Below, piece by piece: positions 1 through 10,862 of a DNA stretch of 64,000 nucleotides (position 1 is its first letter; each line of letters starts with the position of its first letter). The translations under genes were made by a program, and so were the position numbers. Source of the stretch: Serripes groenlandicus (Eukaryota; Mollusca; Bivalvia; Cardiida; Cardiidae); the NCBI GenBank assembly GCA_031761405.1, contig JASEVX010000003.1:19248349-19312348 (forward strand), written 5' to 3'. Under the pieces are notes generated by a model. The model saw nothing but the letters and a program-made list of their open reading frames with translations. It searched no databases and had not been told where the DNA came from.

Positions 1-242
1 GACTATTTTCTACTCTATATTTAGTTACCAAAAAAATCAAAGATGTCACATCATGTAAACCTTATGATTGTTAGTCATGCGGGCTGTTTCGGATAATTCG
101 GCACGAGGTTTCCGGAACCTACCAATATTCTCTATCGCATAACCGGGATACGATATGATATCCTTCTTTCGGTGTGAAAGACTTTGAAGGCGTGTATCAA
201 TTTTTACCTTTTCCACAGTGTTTTCAAATGTCCTGTGCCTGA
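1..242 (+). pseudogene. Dead copy of the small cysteine-rich protein gene (copy I), exon 2 only
   Basis: This stretch aligns base by base with exon 2 of the open gene at 18114-18385. It has lost about 30 bases near its 5' end and carries two in-frame stops, TAG at 72-74 (where copy II has a Tyr codon) and TGA at 156-158 (where copy II has Ser). The final stop at 240-242 and the flank after it are conserved. The window starts inside it, so exon 1 cannot be assessed. It lies tail to tail with the lectin gene at 1477-5007. The stops make it a pseudogene unless the base calls are wrong. Confidence 0.6.
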
Positions 243-1476
243 GGTTTCTCAACATTATTTCACGTTTAAGGGCAATAATGTAAATTGAACAATCTTATAT
301 TTTTTAATGCTTTAATTGAAAAGAAGAAAAGTAAGAGTATTATATTCATAACCAGAACTTCAGGCAAATCTCTATTTATAGTTTACGCCTTCATTTCAAT
401 ACCATTCTGTTTGATAGACGGCCGTTTTTTTTAAAATAGCACATCAATAGTTACCTCTTCTTACTATACTATCTACAAACGGAAGTTCTCGATTAAACTT
501 GCAAGGCTATTATAGGCTGACGTTTTTAACCGAGTAGGACCGGAATGTTCTTACAAACTGTTTATATGACGGAAATGCTTTCAAAAAGAAAAAGGCAGAC
601 AATTGATTACAGATATATCAAGCCATGTTTCAGGAAATCACATCTTCAGTAATTTTTAACAGCATATCGAGGGCTTGGCGTGAAACGGTTGTTACTAAAA
701 TTTGTATTTTTTTAACAAGGTTAATCACCTCGCCATAAAGTCTTTATAAGCGTTAACTCTTTTCTTGCTTGGTAAACAATGGAAATTTAGGTGCCATTGC
801 TCGTTCTGAGCAATTTCACCTAAATTTGCATTGTTTACAAAGGTGTTAAAATTGCCCCTAAATCAGGGTTTTCAAAATAGGTGTTTAGTTACAACCTTTT
901 CACACCAAGCCCTCGATATACCAATATAGGATCGGCTTGGGTGTTAATGCAGTCGGATCAGATTATTCCCCTTTTTCAATGCAAATATAATTTAAACAGG
1001 TGTGAATGCGTTGAGAGTTTGAATGGCTCTGATCAGAATACCATTGTTTAAACAAAAATTATAATTCGTAGCTTTTTAGTCGAAGTCTTTTCCCTGACAC
1101 TTACTTCTTTCAGTGAGTCTACAGCATATATGGCTAGATTGTTTTTAAAAAATAAGGAAATACCACAATATTTTCTTCCCAATCGGAGCATCGTACTTTC
1201 AAATGTTCAGAAATAAATATTCCATGTGTTCGTCCAATTCATGTAATATGAAGTCATGAATGTTTAAAATAAGCAAATCGATAGAAAAAGATAAAATTCG
1301 TAAAGACAAGTTTTCCTGTAACATGGTTCAACAAATATTATTCCTTTCCCTGATAGAGAAAGATTCAGCCGCTGAATGCAGAAGATGACTTTAAAATCAT
1401 TATCGGAAAATGAGAAATTGTTCAAATTGATCATTTTCTGCTTTTCCAACAATATCTTTAACTCTGTATCGATAGT
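243..1476. repeat. Shared 3' flank of the cysteine-rich and lectin genes (duplication unit, copy I)
   Basis: Non-coding sequence between the two convergent genes. It is repeated in the same orientation at 18386-19744 and inverted at 8535-9340. Relative to copy III it contains one extra MITE (667-916). Short open frames here, such as 1264-1452 on the minus strand, are not kept between copies and are not called as genes. Confidence 0.8.
667..916. mobile_element. TA-flanked MITE with nested palindrome (copy I)
   Basis: The ends are imperfect inverted repeats of about 34 bases beginning TCGAGGGCTTGG, flanked by TA at 665-666 and 917-918. A second inner palindrome at 772-838 has near-perfect arms around the loop GTTCT. 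The paralogous site in inverted copy III (9182-9186) reads straight through as GGTATATGC, with one TA and no element. A TA duplication and no coding capacity fit a non-autonomous Tc1/mariner-type element; the family assignment is inference. Confidence 0.85.
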
Positions 1477-4400
1477 TTAACGAGGACATGCCGTCCAGTT
1501 GACGGACAAATAACGTAGACTATCATGATTGCCAGAGGTGGAGATCTTAACACGCATGTAGGTGCGCGTCCTGTGAATGATCTGGGTTCTAAATCGCTCG
1601 TTAACGTTCCTGGAAGATTCTAGAGTCTGGATCCTGATTACGACGGCTGGTGCCCGCTTGAAGTTGGTTCTGAACCGGATTGTACGGTAGATGTATGGTT
1701 CTTTGTTGTTAGATTTACCTTCGACGAACGTTCCGGACTGACATTTCAATGAGTAGACATTTTGGTTGGGGAGGTGGTGGTGGTGGTAATGGTAGTGGTA
1801 GTGATGATGAACATGAGTGTGGTGGGCCCACCACCAGCCAACTGACTTTCCCGTCCCCTCCATCTTGGCCAAATCGGTCTCGTCATTGTCATCGTTTTGG
1901 TCAGCAAAGCGCATTTTTTGACTGAAGTAATAATAATAATGAAAATAATAATAAAAGTAATAATAATAATAATAATAATAATAAAAATAATAACGATAAT
2001 CTTTGATCCTTTTGAATAATGTCAGTCTATTCATTTTCGGAAAACATTTTTAAAACTCCAAACTAAAATTAACTAGGTAAATTAAAGTAGAGTCATTAGT
2101 TAAACTTAATAGAAATTTTAGTTTTTTTAGTTTATCTGCTGCTTTACTTTAAAAGTTAAAAGTTCAGAATTTGTACGTTTTGTACATGACTTCAAAGTTT
2201 TATTTCCTGAATTGTATTTTCAACGCGATTATATTTTATACTTTCACCTACAGAAATGTTCCATAGTTCGCAAAGATGCTTTCAAATCCATCTGCTTAGA
2301 TTTGATGAATGTGGACAAAAGTTTGGAATGCATAATTCAAAAGTAGACTGACTATGGTAAATAAAATGACAACGCGATCGGGGGAATGGTCTTGTTACCC
2401 ATATAAAGACACGGTTTAGAAAGTATTTCACTGTCCGAATGTCCTAGCCTTTTCCCATGTATACATTTAACGATTGGTTGATTGTGGTTTAATGCCGTTT
2501 AAGCCATATCACACCTACTCATGTGTGTTCTCACACAAGTACATTACACAACATAATTTCCAAGCACCCAGCTGCTTTTCCATAGAGACTGTCAGCCAAT
2601 TGGTGGAAGACGAATGCCGCTTGTCATAGTGACTATGGTCAAACGTCGAAAAGAATGTTGGCCCCAATGTTGAGGTTCGAACTCACAATCGCTGTATTGA
2701 CAGCCCGTATTGATACCGACTGAGCTACCGGGATTCGGCACATCTGCAACAGACGACTTTAAAATAATTGTTTTGTATATTTAGAAATAAATCTGCAGCA
2801 GGCAACTATGAAATATATCGGCAAAATTATGGAAAATCTCTTTTCAATGTTTGTGTTTGTTTGTATGGTGTTATACGCTGGTTTCAGCAACCTGTATACG
2901 TTGCTTTCAGCAACCTTTCAATGTTTGTGTTTGTTTGTATGGTGTTATACGCTGGTTTCAGCAACCTGTATACGTTGCTTTCAGCAACCTTTCAATGTTT
3001 GTGTTTGTTTGTATGGTGTTATACGCTGGTTTCAGCAACCTTTCAATGTTTGTGTTTGTTTGTATGGTATTATACGCTGCTTTCAGCAACCTTTCAATGT
3101 TTGTATGGTATTATACGCTGCTTTCAGCAACCTTTCAATGTTTGTATGGTGTTACGCTGGTTTCAGCAACCTTTCAATGTTTGTATGGTGTTACGCTGGT
3201 TTCAACAACCTTTCAATGTGTATGGTGTTACGCTGGTTTCAGCAACCTTTCAATGTTTGTATGGTGTTACGCTGGTTTCAGCAACCTTTCAATGTTTGTA
3301 TGGTGTTATACGCTGCTTTCAACAACCTTTCAATGTTTGTATGGTGTTATACGCTGGTTTCAACAACCTTTCAATGTTTGTATGGTGTTATACGCTGGTT
3401 TAAACAACCTTTCAATGTTTGTGTTTGTTTGTATGGTGTTATACGCTACTTTCAGCAACCTTTCAATGTTTGTGTTTGTTTGTACCGTGTTATACGCTGG
3501 TTTCAACAACCTTTCAATGTTTGTGTCTGTTTGTATGGTGTTATACGCTGCTTTCAGTAACCTTTCAATGTTTGTGTTTGTATGGTGTTATACGCTGCTT
3601 TCAGCAACCTTTCAATGTTTGTGTGTGTATGGTGTTATACGCTGGTTTCAGCAACCTTTCAATGTTTGTTTGGTGTTATACGCTGCTTTCAGCAACCTTT
3701 CAATGTTTGTGTGTGTATGGTATTATACGCTGCTTTCAGCAACCTTTCAATGTTTGTATGGTGTTATACGCTACTATCAGCAACCTTTCAATGTTTGTGT
3801 GGTGTTATACGCTGGTTTCAGCAAACTTTCAATATTTGTTTGGTGTTATACGCTGGTTTCAGCAACCTTTCAATGTTTGTGTTTGTGTGTATGGTGTTAT
3901 ACGCTGCTTTCAGCAACCTTTCAATGTTTGTTTGGTGTTATACGCTGCTTTCAGCAACCTTTCAATGTTTGTTTGGTGTTATACGCTGCTTTCAGCAACC
4001 TTTCAATGTTTGTATGGTGTTATACGCTGGTTTCAGTAACCTTTCATTTGCATTTTCTTTAACGATTTCAATAGTATTTTGCTGCATATGCATTTAGGCT
4101 TTTTAAACACCGTTTGCGAACTGATTTCAGTTATATGACGGCAAGAGAATACTTATTCATTATCCATGCGTAAACAAACCAGTGATATGCTATAAATATC
4201 CGGATGAGCAACAAGGTAGACTGGCATGGCTTTAACCCTATACCTACATACAGACACTTCCTGATGCCTCTGCAGCAGGCGACTTTCGAAGATATTGTTG
4301 AAAAAGGGATAAATGCTCATAATGATTTCTCCTTTTACCTCAATGTTTCCAACTTTGTCAATAAGTATACTTTCATTTTACCGCGAGATGTGTCCAAAGG

Positions 4401-5007
4401 AGACACCGACACATTTCTTGTATGTGGCGAAAGAGTTTATTTTAAACAAGATAAATAAAATACATACGCGCTTATGAGTGATGCCAGAGCTGAAGAATCG
4501 GCATTTTCCGTTTTGTCTTCGGCAGCTTTCTCAAGGGCAGCTTTGTCGATACGTTTGTCTTCACCATCTACATCTTGGGTAGGTTCTTCATCATAGTTCA
4601 GGTCATCCTCTTTGGAGGGATCATCTTCGAAATCACCAAGGTCTGGTTTAAACTTCAAAGTCTCATCAACCTACAAAGATGCCAAGTTTTAACTTAACCC
4701 TTCCCTCATACAACACATCTACAACAGACGAAAGCATTCACGCAACAAATAGTTACACGAGTTAAGTAAGTAACAAAATTAATAAAATAGATAAAATAAA
4801 TAAAATAAAATAAAATAAAATAAAATAAAATAAAATAAAATAAAATAAAAGAATAAATGCATATAAATAAATGAATGTATATTGATGAATGAATGAATAC
4901 ATAAATAAACAAAATGAAAATAAATGAATTAATAAATTAGTTAATAATCATACCCCAAATGCCGAACAGACGAACGCCACAAGCAGCAAGAACACGAGCT
5001 TTCCCAT
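1477..5007 (-). CDS. Secreted H-type lectin with acidic and His-rich linkers (lectin 1, three exons)
   Basis: Exons on the minus strand are 5007-4954, 4670-4468 and 1921-1477, giving 233 aa. All junctions are GT-AG and the phases agree (0, then 2). Residues 1-18 (MGKLVFLLLVAFVCSAFG) form a signal peptide encoded alone by exon 1. Residues 19-86 are an acidic linker rich in Asp, Glu and Lys. Residues 119-135 are a run of His and Tyr. Residues 142-233 match the H-type lectin fold: CQSGTF at the first strand, a central RAPAVV segment, and the closing LSVNW-x-A-C motif. H-type lectins are usually secreted oligomers that bind GalNAc or related sugars in molluscan defence, eggs or mucus; the ligand here is unknown. 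The His run could bind metal (inference). Intron 2 carries a SINE and a minisatellite. The upstream region has lost the CCAAT and TATA boxes present in lectin 2, so expression is uncertain. Confidence 0.8.
1925..1995. repeat. (TAA)n microsatellite beside lectin 1 exon 3
   Basis: Imperfect TAA repeat directly upstream of the exon 3 acceptor of lectin 1 (intron 2). The same tract in lectin 2 is interrupted after 20237 and resumes at about 34597, so it marks the target of the 14.4-kb insertion. On the minus strand it reads as poly-Tyr, which is intron and not protein. Confidence 0.85.
1996..2469. other. Lectin 1 intron 2, unique part
   Basis: Intronic sequence that matches 34610-35200 in lectin 2 closely. 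No gene seen. Confidence 0.7.
2470..2737 (-). mobile_element. tRNA-derived SINE in lectin 1 intron 2
   Basis: On the minus strand the head reads GGTAGCTCAGTCGGTA (A box) and GAGTTCGAACC (B box), spaced as in a pol III promoter. The 3' part ends with the degenerate TTAA-ACGGCATTAAACC tail and an AATCAACC-type simple repeat. Related heads occur at 35270-35345, 44394-44627 and 56935-57195. The lectin 2 copy has lost about 140 bases of this SINE. tRNA folding is not kept, so this is a SINE and not a tRNA gene. Confidence 0.8.
2838..4045. repeat. 39/41/51-bp minisatellite in lectin 1 intron 2
   Basis: About 28 tandem units with core GCAACCTTTCAATGTTTG followed by a TATGGTGTTATACGCTG block. Units of 51 bp carry an extra TGTTTGTTTG; shorter ones are 41 or 39 bp. 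The same array is found in lectin 2 intron 2 (35395-35530 and 37516-37935). Long open frames here come from the repeat lacking stops and are not genes. Confidence 0.95.
4225..4400. mobile_element. Palindromic TTAA-type MITE copy
   Basis: Shows the family plan: TTTAACCCTATACC, CTACATACAGACACTTC, CTGCAGCAGGCGACTTT, then a degenerate TGCTCATAATG centre and CTCAATGTTTCCAAC. It lies in lectin 1 intron 2 and is shared with 38198-38340 in lectin 2. Confidence 0.7.
4790..4852. repeat. (AAAAT)n microsatellite
   Basis: About eleven pentamer repeats in lectin 1 intron 1. The matching part of lectin 2 (41211-41250) is degenerate. Confidence 0.95.
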
Positions 5008-5120
5008 TCTTATTTCTTCCTGACTTCTGTGAGGATTGACATAAGAGGTAGGCAATATATTTAATGATATCGGACGTGGGCGAAACACTCAAATCAAGGC
5101 CCGTCTTGTGGTATAGTTGA
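5008..5120 (-). promoter_or_regulatory. Lectin 1 upstream region with deleted core promoter
   Basis: Aligned with lectin 2, about 65 bases are missing between GCAAT and ATATTTAATGATAT, near 5055. In lectin 2 the missing part holds CCAAT (41466-41470) and TATAAATA (41450-41457). The sequence further out (GGGCGAAACACTCAAATC) is kept. Any remaining promoter is not evident. Confidence 0.55.
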
Positions 5121-5121
5121 G

Positions 5122-5300
5122 GGTTTTATTTGTTTGATATTTGCGCCACTTTCAACAATTTTTCAGTTATACCACGGCGTTTCCTTGGTAACTACTGGTC
5201 CATTTATCCTGACACCAGTCAGACAGTCGTAATAGCAGCCATTATTTAAGTCGTTGGTCCGGAGGCGGACGCTCCACCACTACACCACCGAGGTGGTCCA
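5122..5300 (-). mobile_element. tRNA-derived SINE (second family), upstream of lectin 1
   Basis: The minus strand carries the tail CGCCGTGGTATAACTG, preceded by a tRNA-like head around 5255-5290 whose A box is a GGTGTAGTGGTGGAGC form. Related copies lie upstream of lectin 2 (41577-41775) and at 60600-60860 and 62235-62505. In these longer copies the B box GCGGGTTCG is clear; here it is deleted. Confidence 0.65.
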
Positions 5301-6713
5301 TGAGGCGGCTGAGGTAACATGACTTCTTCAGCACTTTCCTAAATGCATACGCATTATGACGCACCTGCAACAGAGAACGCGTGATAAAGATTGTGACAAC
5401 TGGATAATTACTTATAATCAACAGTTGGACTGGCATATTCACTGTCTCTATTCACTTGCAGGTCCCTTTGCCCTCCTGGTCCACCCTTAAATCCGGGTTT
5501 GAACATTGTTTTTCTCTTTTTCCGGTCCCCTTTCATAATTAAAATCCTCAAAATACAAAGGTTTTATGAATAAAAATGTGTATATCCTCTATGTATGTTG
5601 CCTAAATGCTTGCACACAATGGAATGAGTCATGTCTGTGATAGAAAACAGCCTTGCCATGTTGGTCAGTTGGTGTCTACTTATCTTGATACATAAATATC
5701 TAGATCCTTCATGAATTTCTACTCAGAGCCCTGGACTTTATTTCCTGTAAAATAAAAGAGATGGGTTGTGGGAGAAGGTATATCTTTTGGGATCAGTTCA
5801 TTGAAACAGTGTTGCTAACATTTGGAATAGAATTGTGTCTCATAATGGCCTGTTAAAAGGGCCTTAAAATTAAAATTTAATTAAAATCAGTAAATTTGAT
5901 TTGTAATTACATTATTCGTCATTTGACATGTTAAATACACTATAACGGACAGAAAACTATGAAAAAACCCTGTAAAGTTTGGTATTATAAGCTAATTTTT
6001 AAGGATTAAACATTTTCATTTGTTCTCAAGGGAAGTAATGCTATTACAACTATAGCATAGTTATGTATTGATAGGGTTAAGGAAAACGGCTACTTTTCCA
6101 TAAACGTTTGACCAAATGTATTGAAGTTTTGTATGCAAGTCCGCAATAGGCTACCATATACTAAAATGTAAAAGATGCGTTGTTTAGTGAAAACCAGAAT
6201 TCTCTTTAAAATCTACAGTCAATACTAAGATTGAGGTCAAAATAGTTCTCATTGTCCCGACTTCTTGCAATTTAAAAAATACAGGGATTCAACAAAGGAA
6301 CTAATTCTGTTCTTGTTATCGTTAATCAATGTAAAATTATGCTAATCATTGTAAAATTATGCTAATCATTGTAAAATTATGATAATAATCATAAAACATC
6401 GTCTTGATAGTAATTTCATTTATGGCTAGAATGTCATTCTACTTAGAAATATTTTGATTTTCGAGGAGGAATTTAATTGTGAACCTTGGTTGCAGTCGTA
6501 AGTCGACTTTTCGAAAGCAGGCTAGGCTCCAAAAATGAACGAGTTTTCACGATAACAGGATTGAATTCACCAACCAAACGAAAACGTTTTATGTAACGCT
6601 CGAAAGAGTGTCCCCTTTGGGCGGATACGATATTTGTCACCCTAATGTACATGTTAACCGATCTTTCGGAAAAGCGATAATCTTGTTGCTTCAAACATAG
6701 AAATTTCACTAGC
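5301..6713. other. Intergenic, no gene seen
   Basis: AT-rich DNA without a supportable gene. 5330-5400 is a degenerate end of the palindromic MITE family (GCATACGCATTATGACGC). 6331-6383 holds three tandem 21-bp units of AATCATTGTAAAATTATGCT. Confidence 0.6.
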
Positions 6714-7070
6714 TTAACCCTTTCCCACTTACAGACGCTTTCTGACGTCTCTGCAGCAGATATGTTACATTGACGTGAAAATAGTGAGGCTGCTGCACTT
6801 GCAGTGTTTTGTAAGAGTAATCATCTATGTCTATATGTATGCCTACTTAGCATTTAGGCGGAGATATGTCTCTTCACTTTTCGGAAATGAATTATACAAC
6901 CCTTAACCTTATACAGGCGCTTTCTGATGTCTCTGCAATCTTTTTAAAACATTCTGACAAAAGGAGAAATGGCGCATAATAAGCAATTTCTTCTTTTGCC
7001 ACAATGTTTTCAACAACTCTTTTTCAATATTTGTAAAAACTTTCAATTTTAGAGGTTTTCCATATTAATG
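6714..7070. mobile_element. Two adjoining palindromic MITE fragments
   Basis: The first starts at 6714 with TTAACCCTTTCCCAC and CAGACGCTTTCTGACG. The second starts near 6901 and has the core AAAGGAGAAATGGCGCATAA then GCCACAATGTTTTCAAC. Both are diverged and incomplete. Confidence 0.65.
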
Positions 7071-7129
7071 CCTAGATGTTCTAAATGCCACCAGTGAGTC
7101 ATTCGCCGTGCCAGCCCCTCAATTCTGAG

Positions 7130-7220
7130 CGCCAATGACGTTAAGCCATAACTACCATTGTTATGACCCGGTTTGGGATCGAATCCTTGACCCCCGCATC
7201 CGATACTTAACCGCCACCGA
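7130..7220 (-). mobile_element. tRNA-like SINE head, degenerate
   Basis: Minus-strand GGATTCGATCCC resembles a B box, with a GGCGGTTAAGTA stretch upstream as a possible A box. Surrounding sequence gives no tRNA fold. Confidence 0.4.
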
Positions 7221-7512
7221 TGTGAGATCCTCAAATAAAAACAATCTTTCAATCAAACTAGTCAATCAGTCGTTTATAGCGGTCATTTTGGGATGCCTCT
7301 GTACATATCCTATAATAGTATTGGTAAGTCACACAAGTATCGTGAATAAGCATACAGTAGCCGTGATATAACTGAGATACTGTTGAAAATGGCAAAATAT
7401 GAAATAAAATCGAATCAAACATAACATTTATCACGTTATTTGCATGAATGTTCTAAGTAGCTAATAAGTCGAATGACGTCCTCTTTTTTCAGATTTGACA
7501 TTAAAGATTATT

Positions 7513-7625
7513 TAATTAACCCTTCCCTTTCAGACTTAGAGATGCATTCTGACTCTTCTGTAGCTGATGATTTTTGCACCGATTTTAGCAATTCTCAATG
7601 TTCCACAATGTTTTCAACTTTATAA
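7513..7625. mobile_element. Palindromic MITE fragment
   Basis: Begins TTAACCCTTCCCTTTCAG with GATGCATTCTGAC and ends CCACAATGTTTTCAAC. The central palindrome is degenerate. Confidence 0.55.
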
Positions 7626-7689
7626 GATAATTAAACCCGCATTCAATGTTTGCAAAGAATTTTTCAAAGTTGTCTGCTGCATATTTTAT

Positions 7690-7922
7690 GTAAACTTTCA
7701 ACAATACCTCAAGACGGGCTTTTATTGAAGTGTTTCGCCCACTTTCCTATTTCATTAAATATGGCTATCTTATAATCATTCAGTCAGGTGACCAATGACA
7801 ATGCTGTCAATATACGTTGATTGTCATCTTCCTTTGTCATTCCTCTCGAAGACAGGGAGACAGAGAATGGGAAAGCTCTGTTTCTTGCTCCCTGTGGCGT
7901 TCGTCTGCTCCGCATTTGGTGT
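7690..7922 (+). pseudogene. Orphan upstream region and exon 1 of a third lectin gene
   Basis: 7867-7920 encodes an 18-residue signal peptide differing from lectin 1 at two positions (Cys5 and Pro9), followed by a good donor GTGAGTT at 7921. Upstream, CCAAT is kept at 7792-7796, but the TATA box of lectin 2 has decayed to GTCAATATAC. Exons 2 and 3 should follow before the copied 3' flank that starts at 8535, but 7923-8534 contains neither. This is a remnant of the inverted copy III, orientation plus. Confidence 0.7.
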
Positions 7923-8534
7923 GAGTTGATTCGTCCTTTAAACCCGGTCCCGATAACTAAGTGGTCAATGCATTCGTTTTGAAAGTGGGAAGTGGAAAAG
8001 TAGGAAGTCGAAGGTTCGAATTACAGTGGCGACAGTTGAGTAAATTGTAATATGTCCTGTTGGGAGCCAGTAAAATAATGGTTCCGAATATATATATATA
8101 TACCTGCTGCCTGGCAAAAAGGACATAATTCTAGCAGTACACGTCAACAAAAAGTGTCAACCCTCTAAAAAGGTGTTGCCACTATTATTGCTCTGAGTTG
8201 AGAGTCTTATGTTGTCAGCAAAAATATCAGCGAATGAATGTGAAAGAACTAAGGGCAATCATAAATAGTAGATCAAAAAAGTATCGGACCGAGAACAGAA
8301 CCCTGGGGCACGCCGACTACAACTTCCCTGGGTGTTGATTGTTCTCGAGAGATAAATGTCTTTTGAATTATAAGATTATGATATAGTCTGCAATTTATAT
8401 ATATTTAGCAATAGTCAAGTAACAATATTTTTATATCTCCCATCCCCCGACCAAATAATAGAGACACAATAATTCATGTAAATAAATGAATATATCGATG
8501 AATACATAGATAAATAAAATGAAATGAAATTTTA
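7923..8534. other. Replacement sequence where lectin 3 exons 2-3 should be
   Basis: No acidic-linker exon or H-type lectin exon on either strand. Holds a short (TA)n at 8087-8101 and, at 8471-8525, a piece of lectin intron 1 in the opposite orientation to exon 1, showing a rearrangement. Confidence 0.5.
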
Positions 8535-9560
8535 CCTTATATGGCATTATTACAGTCGTCTACTTTGCAAACACCTGACAATGCTATTGAAAGTGTTTGA
8601 TAGTTGACGGTAAAATATTGATGCAGAGTTGGAGACATTGTGGAGAAAGAAGAAAATTATCAATTTGATCAATTTGAACAATTTCGTATTTTCCGATAAT
8701 GGTTTTAAAAGTAATATTCTGCATTAGGCGGCTGAATCTTTCCCTATCAGGAATAATATTTGTTGAATCATGTCACAGGAAACCTTGTCTTTACGAATTT
8801 TATCTTCTTCTATCGATTTGCTTATTTAAAACATTCATGACTTCATATTACATGGATTGGACGAAAACATGGAATATTTGTATCTGAACATTTGGAAGTA
8901 CGATGTTGCGATTAGGAAGAAAACATTGCGATAAAAGAAGAAATGGTTCACTATTTTCTGTCTTTCCTTCATTTTGATAAACAATCTAGCCATATATACG
9001 TTGTATAGACGCCGAAAGAAGTCAGTGTCAGGGACAAGACTTTTTTCTTTGGTTAAACAATGGTATTCTGATGATAGCCATTTAAACTCTCAAAGCATTC
9101 ACCTGATTAGATAATAATTTCATTTCAAAAAGGGAATAATCTGGTCCGACTGCACTGAGGCCCAAGCCGATCCCATCTTGGTATATGCTGTTAACAAATT
9201 GCTGAAGATGTGATTCTTGATATATCTTTAATAAATTGTCTTCTTTCTGGTAATGGACGAACTCCTTATTATACTTTTCTTCTATTCAATTAAAGCATTA
9301 AAACATAAATGATTGTTCAAGATACATTATTGCCCTTAAACATGAAATAATTTCGAGCCCTCTCAGGCATATGACATTTGAAAACACTGTTGAAATGGTT
9401 ATAAAATGATCCACACCTTCAACGTCTTTCACACCGAAAGTAGGGCATAATAGTATTGTGTCCCAGTTATGCGAAAGAGAACACTGATAGGTTCTGAGAT
9501 CCCCGTGCCGTATTATCCGAAACAGCCCGCATCAATCACAATCATAGGCTAAGTTCATGA
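8535..9560 (-). repeat. Inverted copy III of the lectin/cysteine-rich 3' flank
   Basis: Reverse complement of 18200-19705. It lacks the MITE of copies I and II; the empty TA is at 9182-9186. The end at 9340-9555 is a decayed cysteine-rich gene exon on the minus strand: it keeps CGL then IIRH, and TYQC, but loses the frame before its C-terminus. Confidence 0.8.
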
Positions 9561-10559
9561 CAAACACAAGAAGAGTAGGGTCAGATGGCACGTTCATCGA
9601 TTGCGCATGCGCAGACACTCCACAACTCTACTTTGGAGTCAAAATGTTGTATCCGCTTGGTCGAATATTCGAATACTACATCATGGTTCGAATATTCGAT
9701 AAAAACCAGGATTATTCTAAAATATATATATATATATATCAAATTGATGATACTTGAACTATTTACCACGTTTTTGTGTTTAAAACAGCAAGTAAAGGGT
9801 TACCAGTGGTCCATTTTACGCATATTGTATAATGTGTCAATACTGTAAATAACATGTCAAAGTGATAATCCTTGCTTTGGGCTATTAAAGTGATCGATAC
9901 AATACCGATGGTTTTCGTTCCAAAACGCCGTAACTTCAACTTGTATAACATGTAGTTACGTTTTTATTTAATTATATATCTATCAAATTTGGCCGTGCAA
10001 TTATCCGATTTCGTATTTATGTTGATAAGCAATCCGGTGCTGGGATTTTCAACAATGTTTCAGATATACTACAGCAAGAGATGGTAACATTTCTCCAAAC
10101 GGGCAGTGCCACATGTCTACTCAATTAACGACATCAATCCTTAACGACGGTCCTAGTCCGATTTGTCATGTTTTGAAAATATTTGAGAATTTAGAACAAT
10201 GCATGACATTTTCAATGGAATTTCAGTTGTATACATATGGTTATCAGAACTGCATGTTTCGTAAAAAAAATACATGAAGCAAGTGATCAATTGATCAAAA
10301 TCTGAACACTTTACTGACGAATATTTTACTAACATTGTTTTCTTTAAAATTCACGGGTTGAACGGACATGTAAATGCGATTCCTGGAACTTGAACAAAAT
10401 AAGACAACAGTAAGATCACTTTAAAGCAAATAACTCATTTATAAACTCTTTGTTGGCGAAGCATGCACAAATTGGTCGAATATTCGAATATCCGAATACT
10501 TTGTGATCGAATACGAATTTTGGTATTCGTTGCCAACCCTAAAATAAATACATCACTGA
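9561..10559. other. Intergenic, no gene seen
   Basis: Contains (TA)n at 9721-9740 and two related fragments with TTGGTCGAATATTCGAATA at 9657-9680 and 10472-10495, probably remnants of one repeat family. Short open frames overlap on both strands and show no recognisable domain. Confidence 0.5.
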
Positions 10560-10862
10560 TAACTGAACTCAGAGGTTCGTATTTTAGGATTATTTACACA
10601 TCAGCATCCATAAATGTCACTCTCCGACATTTTGGAACTCTTCTAACTCTTGCTCGAATCAGGGTTGCTAATAGTCGTGGTCAGTCCCTCCTTTCTGATG
10701 AAACCCAATTTATTCGTAGAATTTAACCCCTGTTCACATACAAACGCTTTCTGACGCCTTTATAGCAGATTATTTTTGAAAACATTGTTGACAAATGAGA
10801 AATTGCTCATGATACAGTTTCTCCGTTTGCCTCAATGTTTTCAACTCTATTCAATGATTAAA
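10560..10862. repeat. Left half of duplicated segment D1, with MITE and target site
   Basis: Matches 61230-61510. Contains a palindromic MITE (10727-10856) with CACATACAAACGCTTTCTGA and CTCAATGTTTTCAACTC. The last six bases, ATTAAA at 10857-10862, are the left target-site duplication of the foldback element that follows. Confidence 0.8.

Noticed and set aside
93..107. AATTCGGCACGAGG, identical to a common cDNA-library EcoRI adaptor
   Set aside because: The same bases occur in copy II (18238-18252) inside an aligned coding exon, and copy III has a diverged version (TACGGCACGGGG). It is genomic sequence, not vector contamination.
2768..4097. Several long open frames (up to 403 codons) with Cys/Phe/Val repeats
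   Set aside because: They overlap in all three plus frames across a minisatellite in an intron. Unit lengths of 39, 41 and 51 bp shift the frame, and there is no conserved start or domain.
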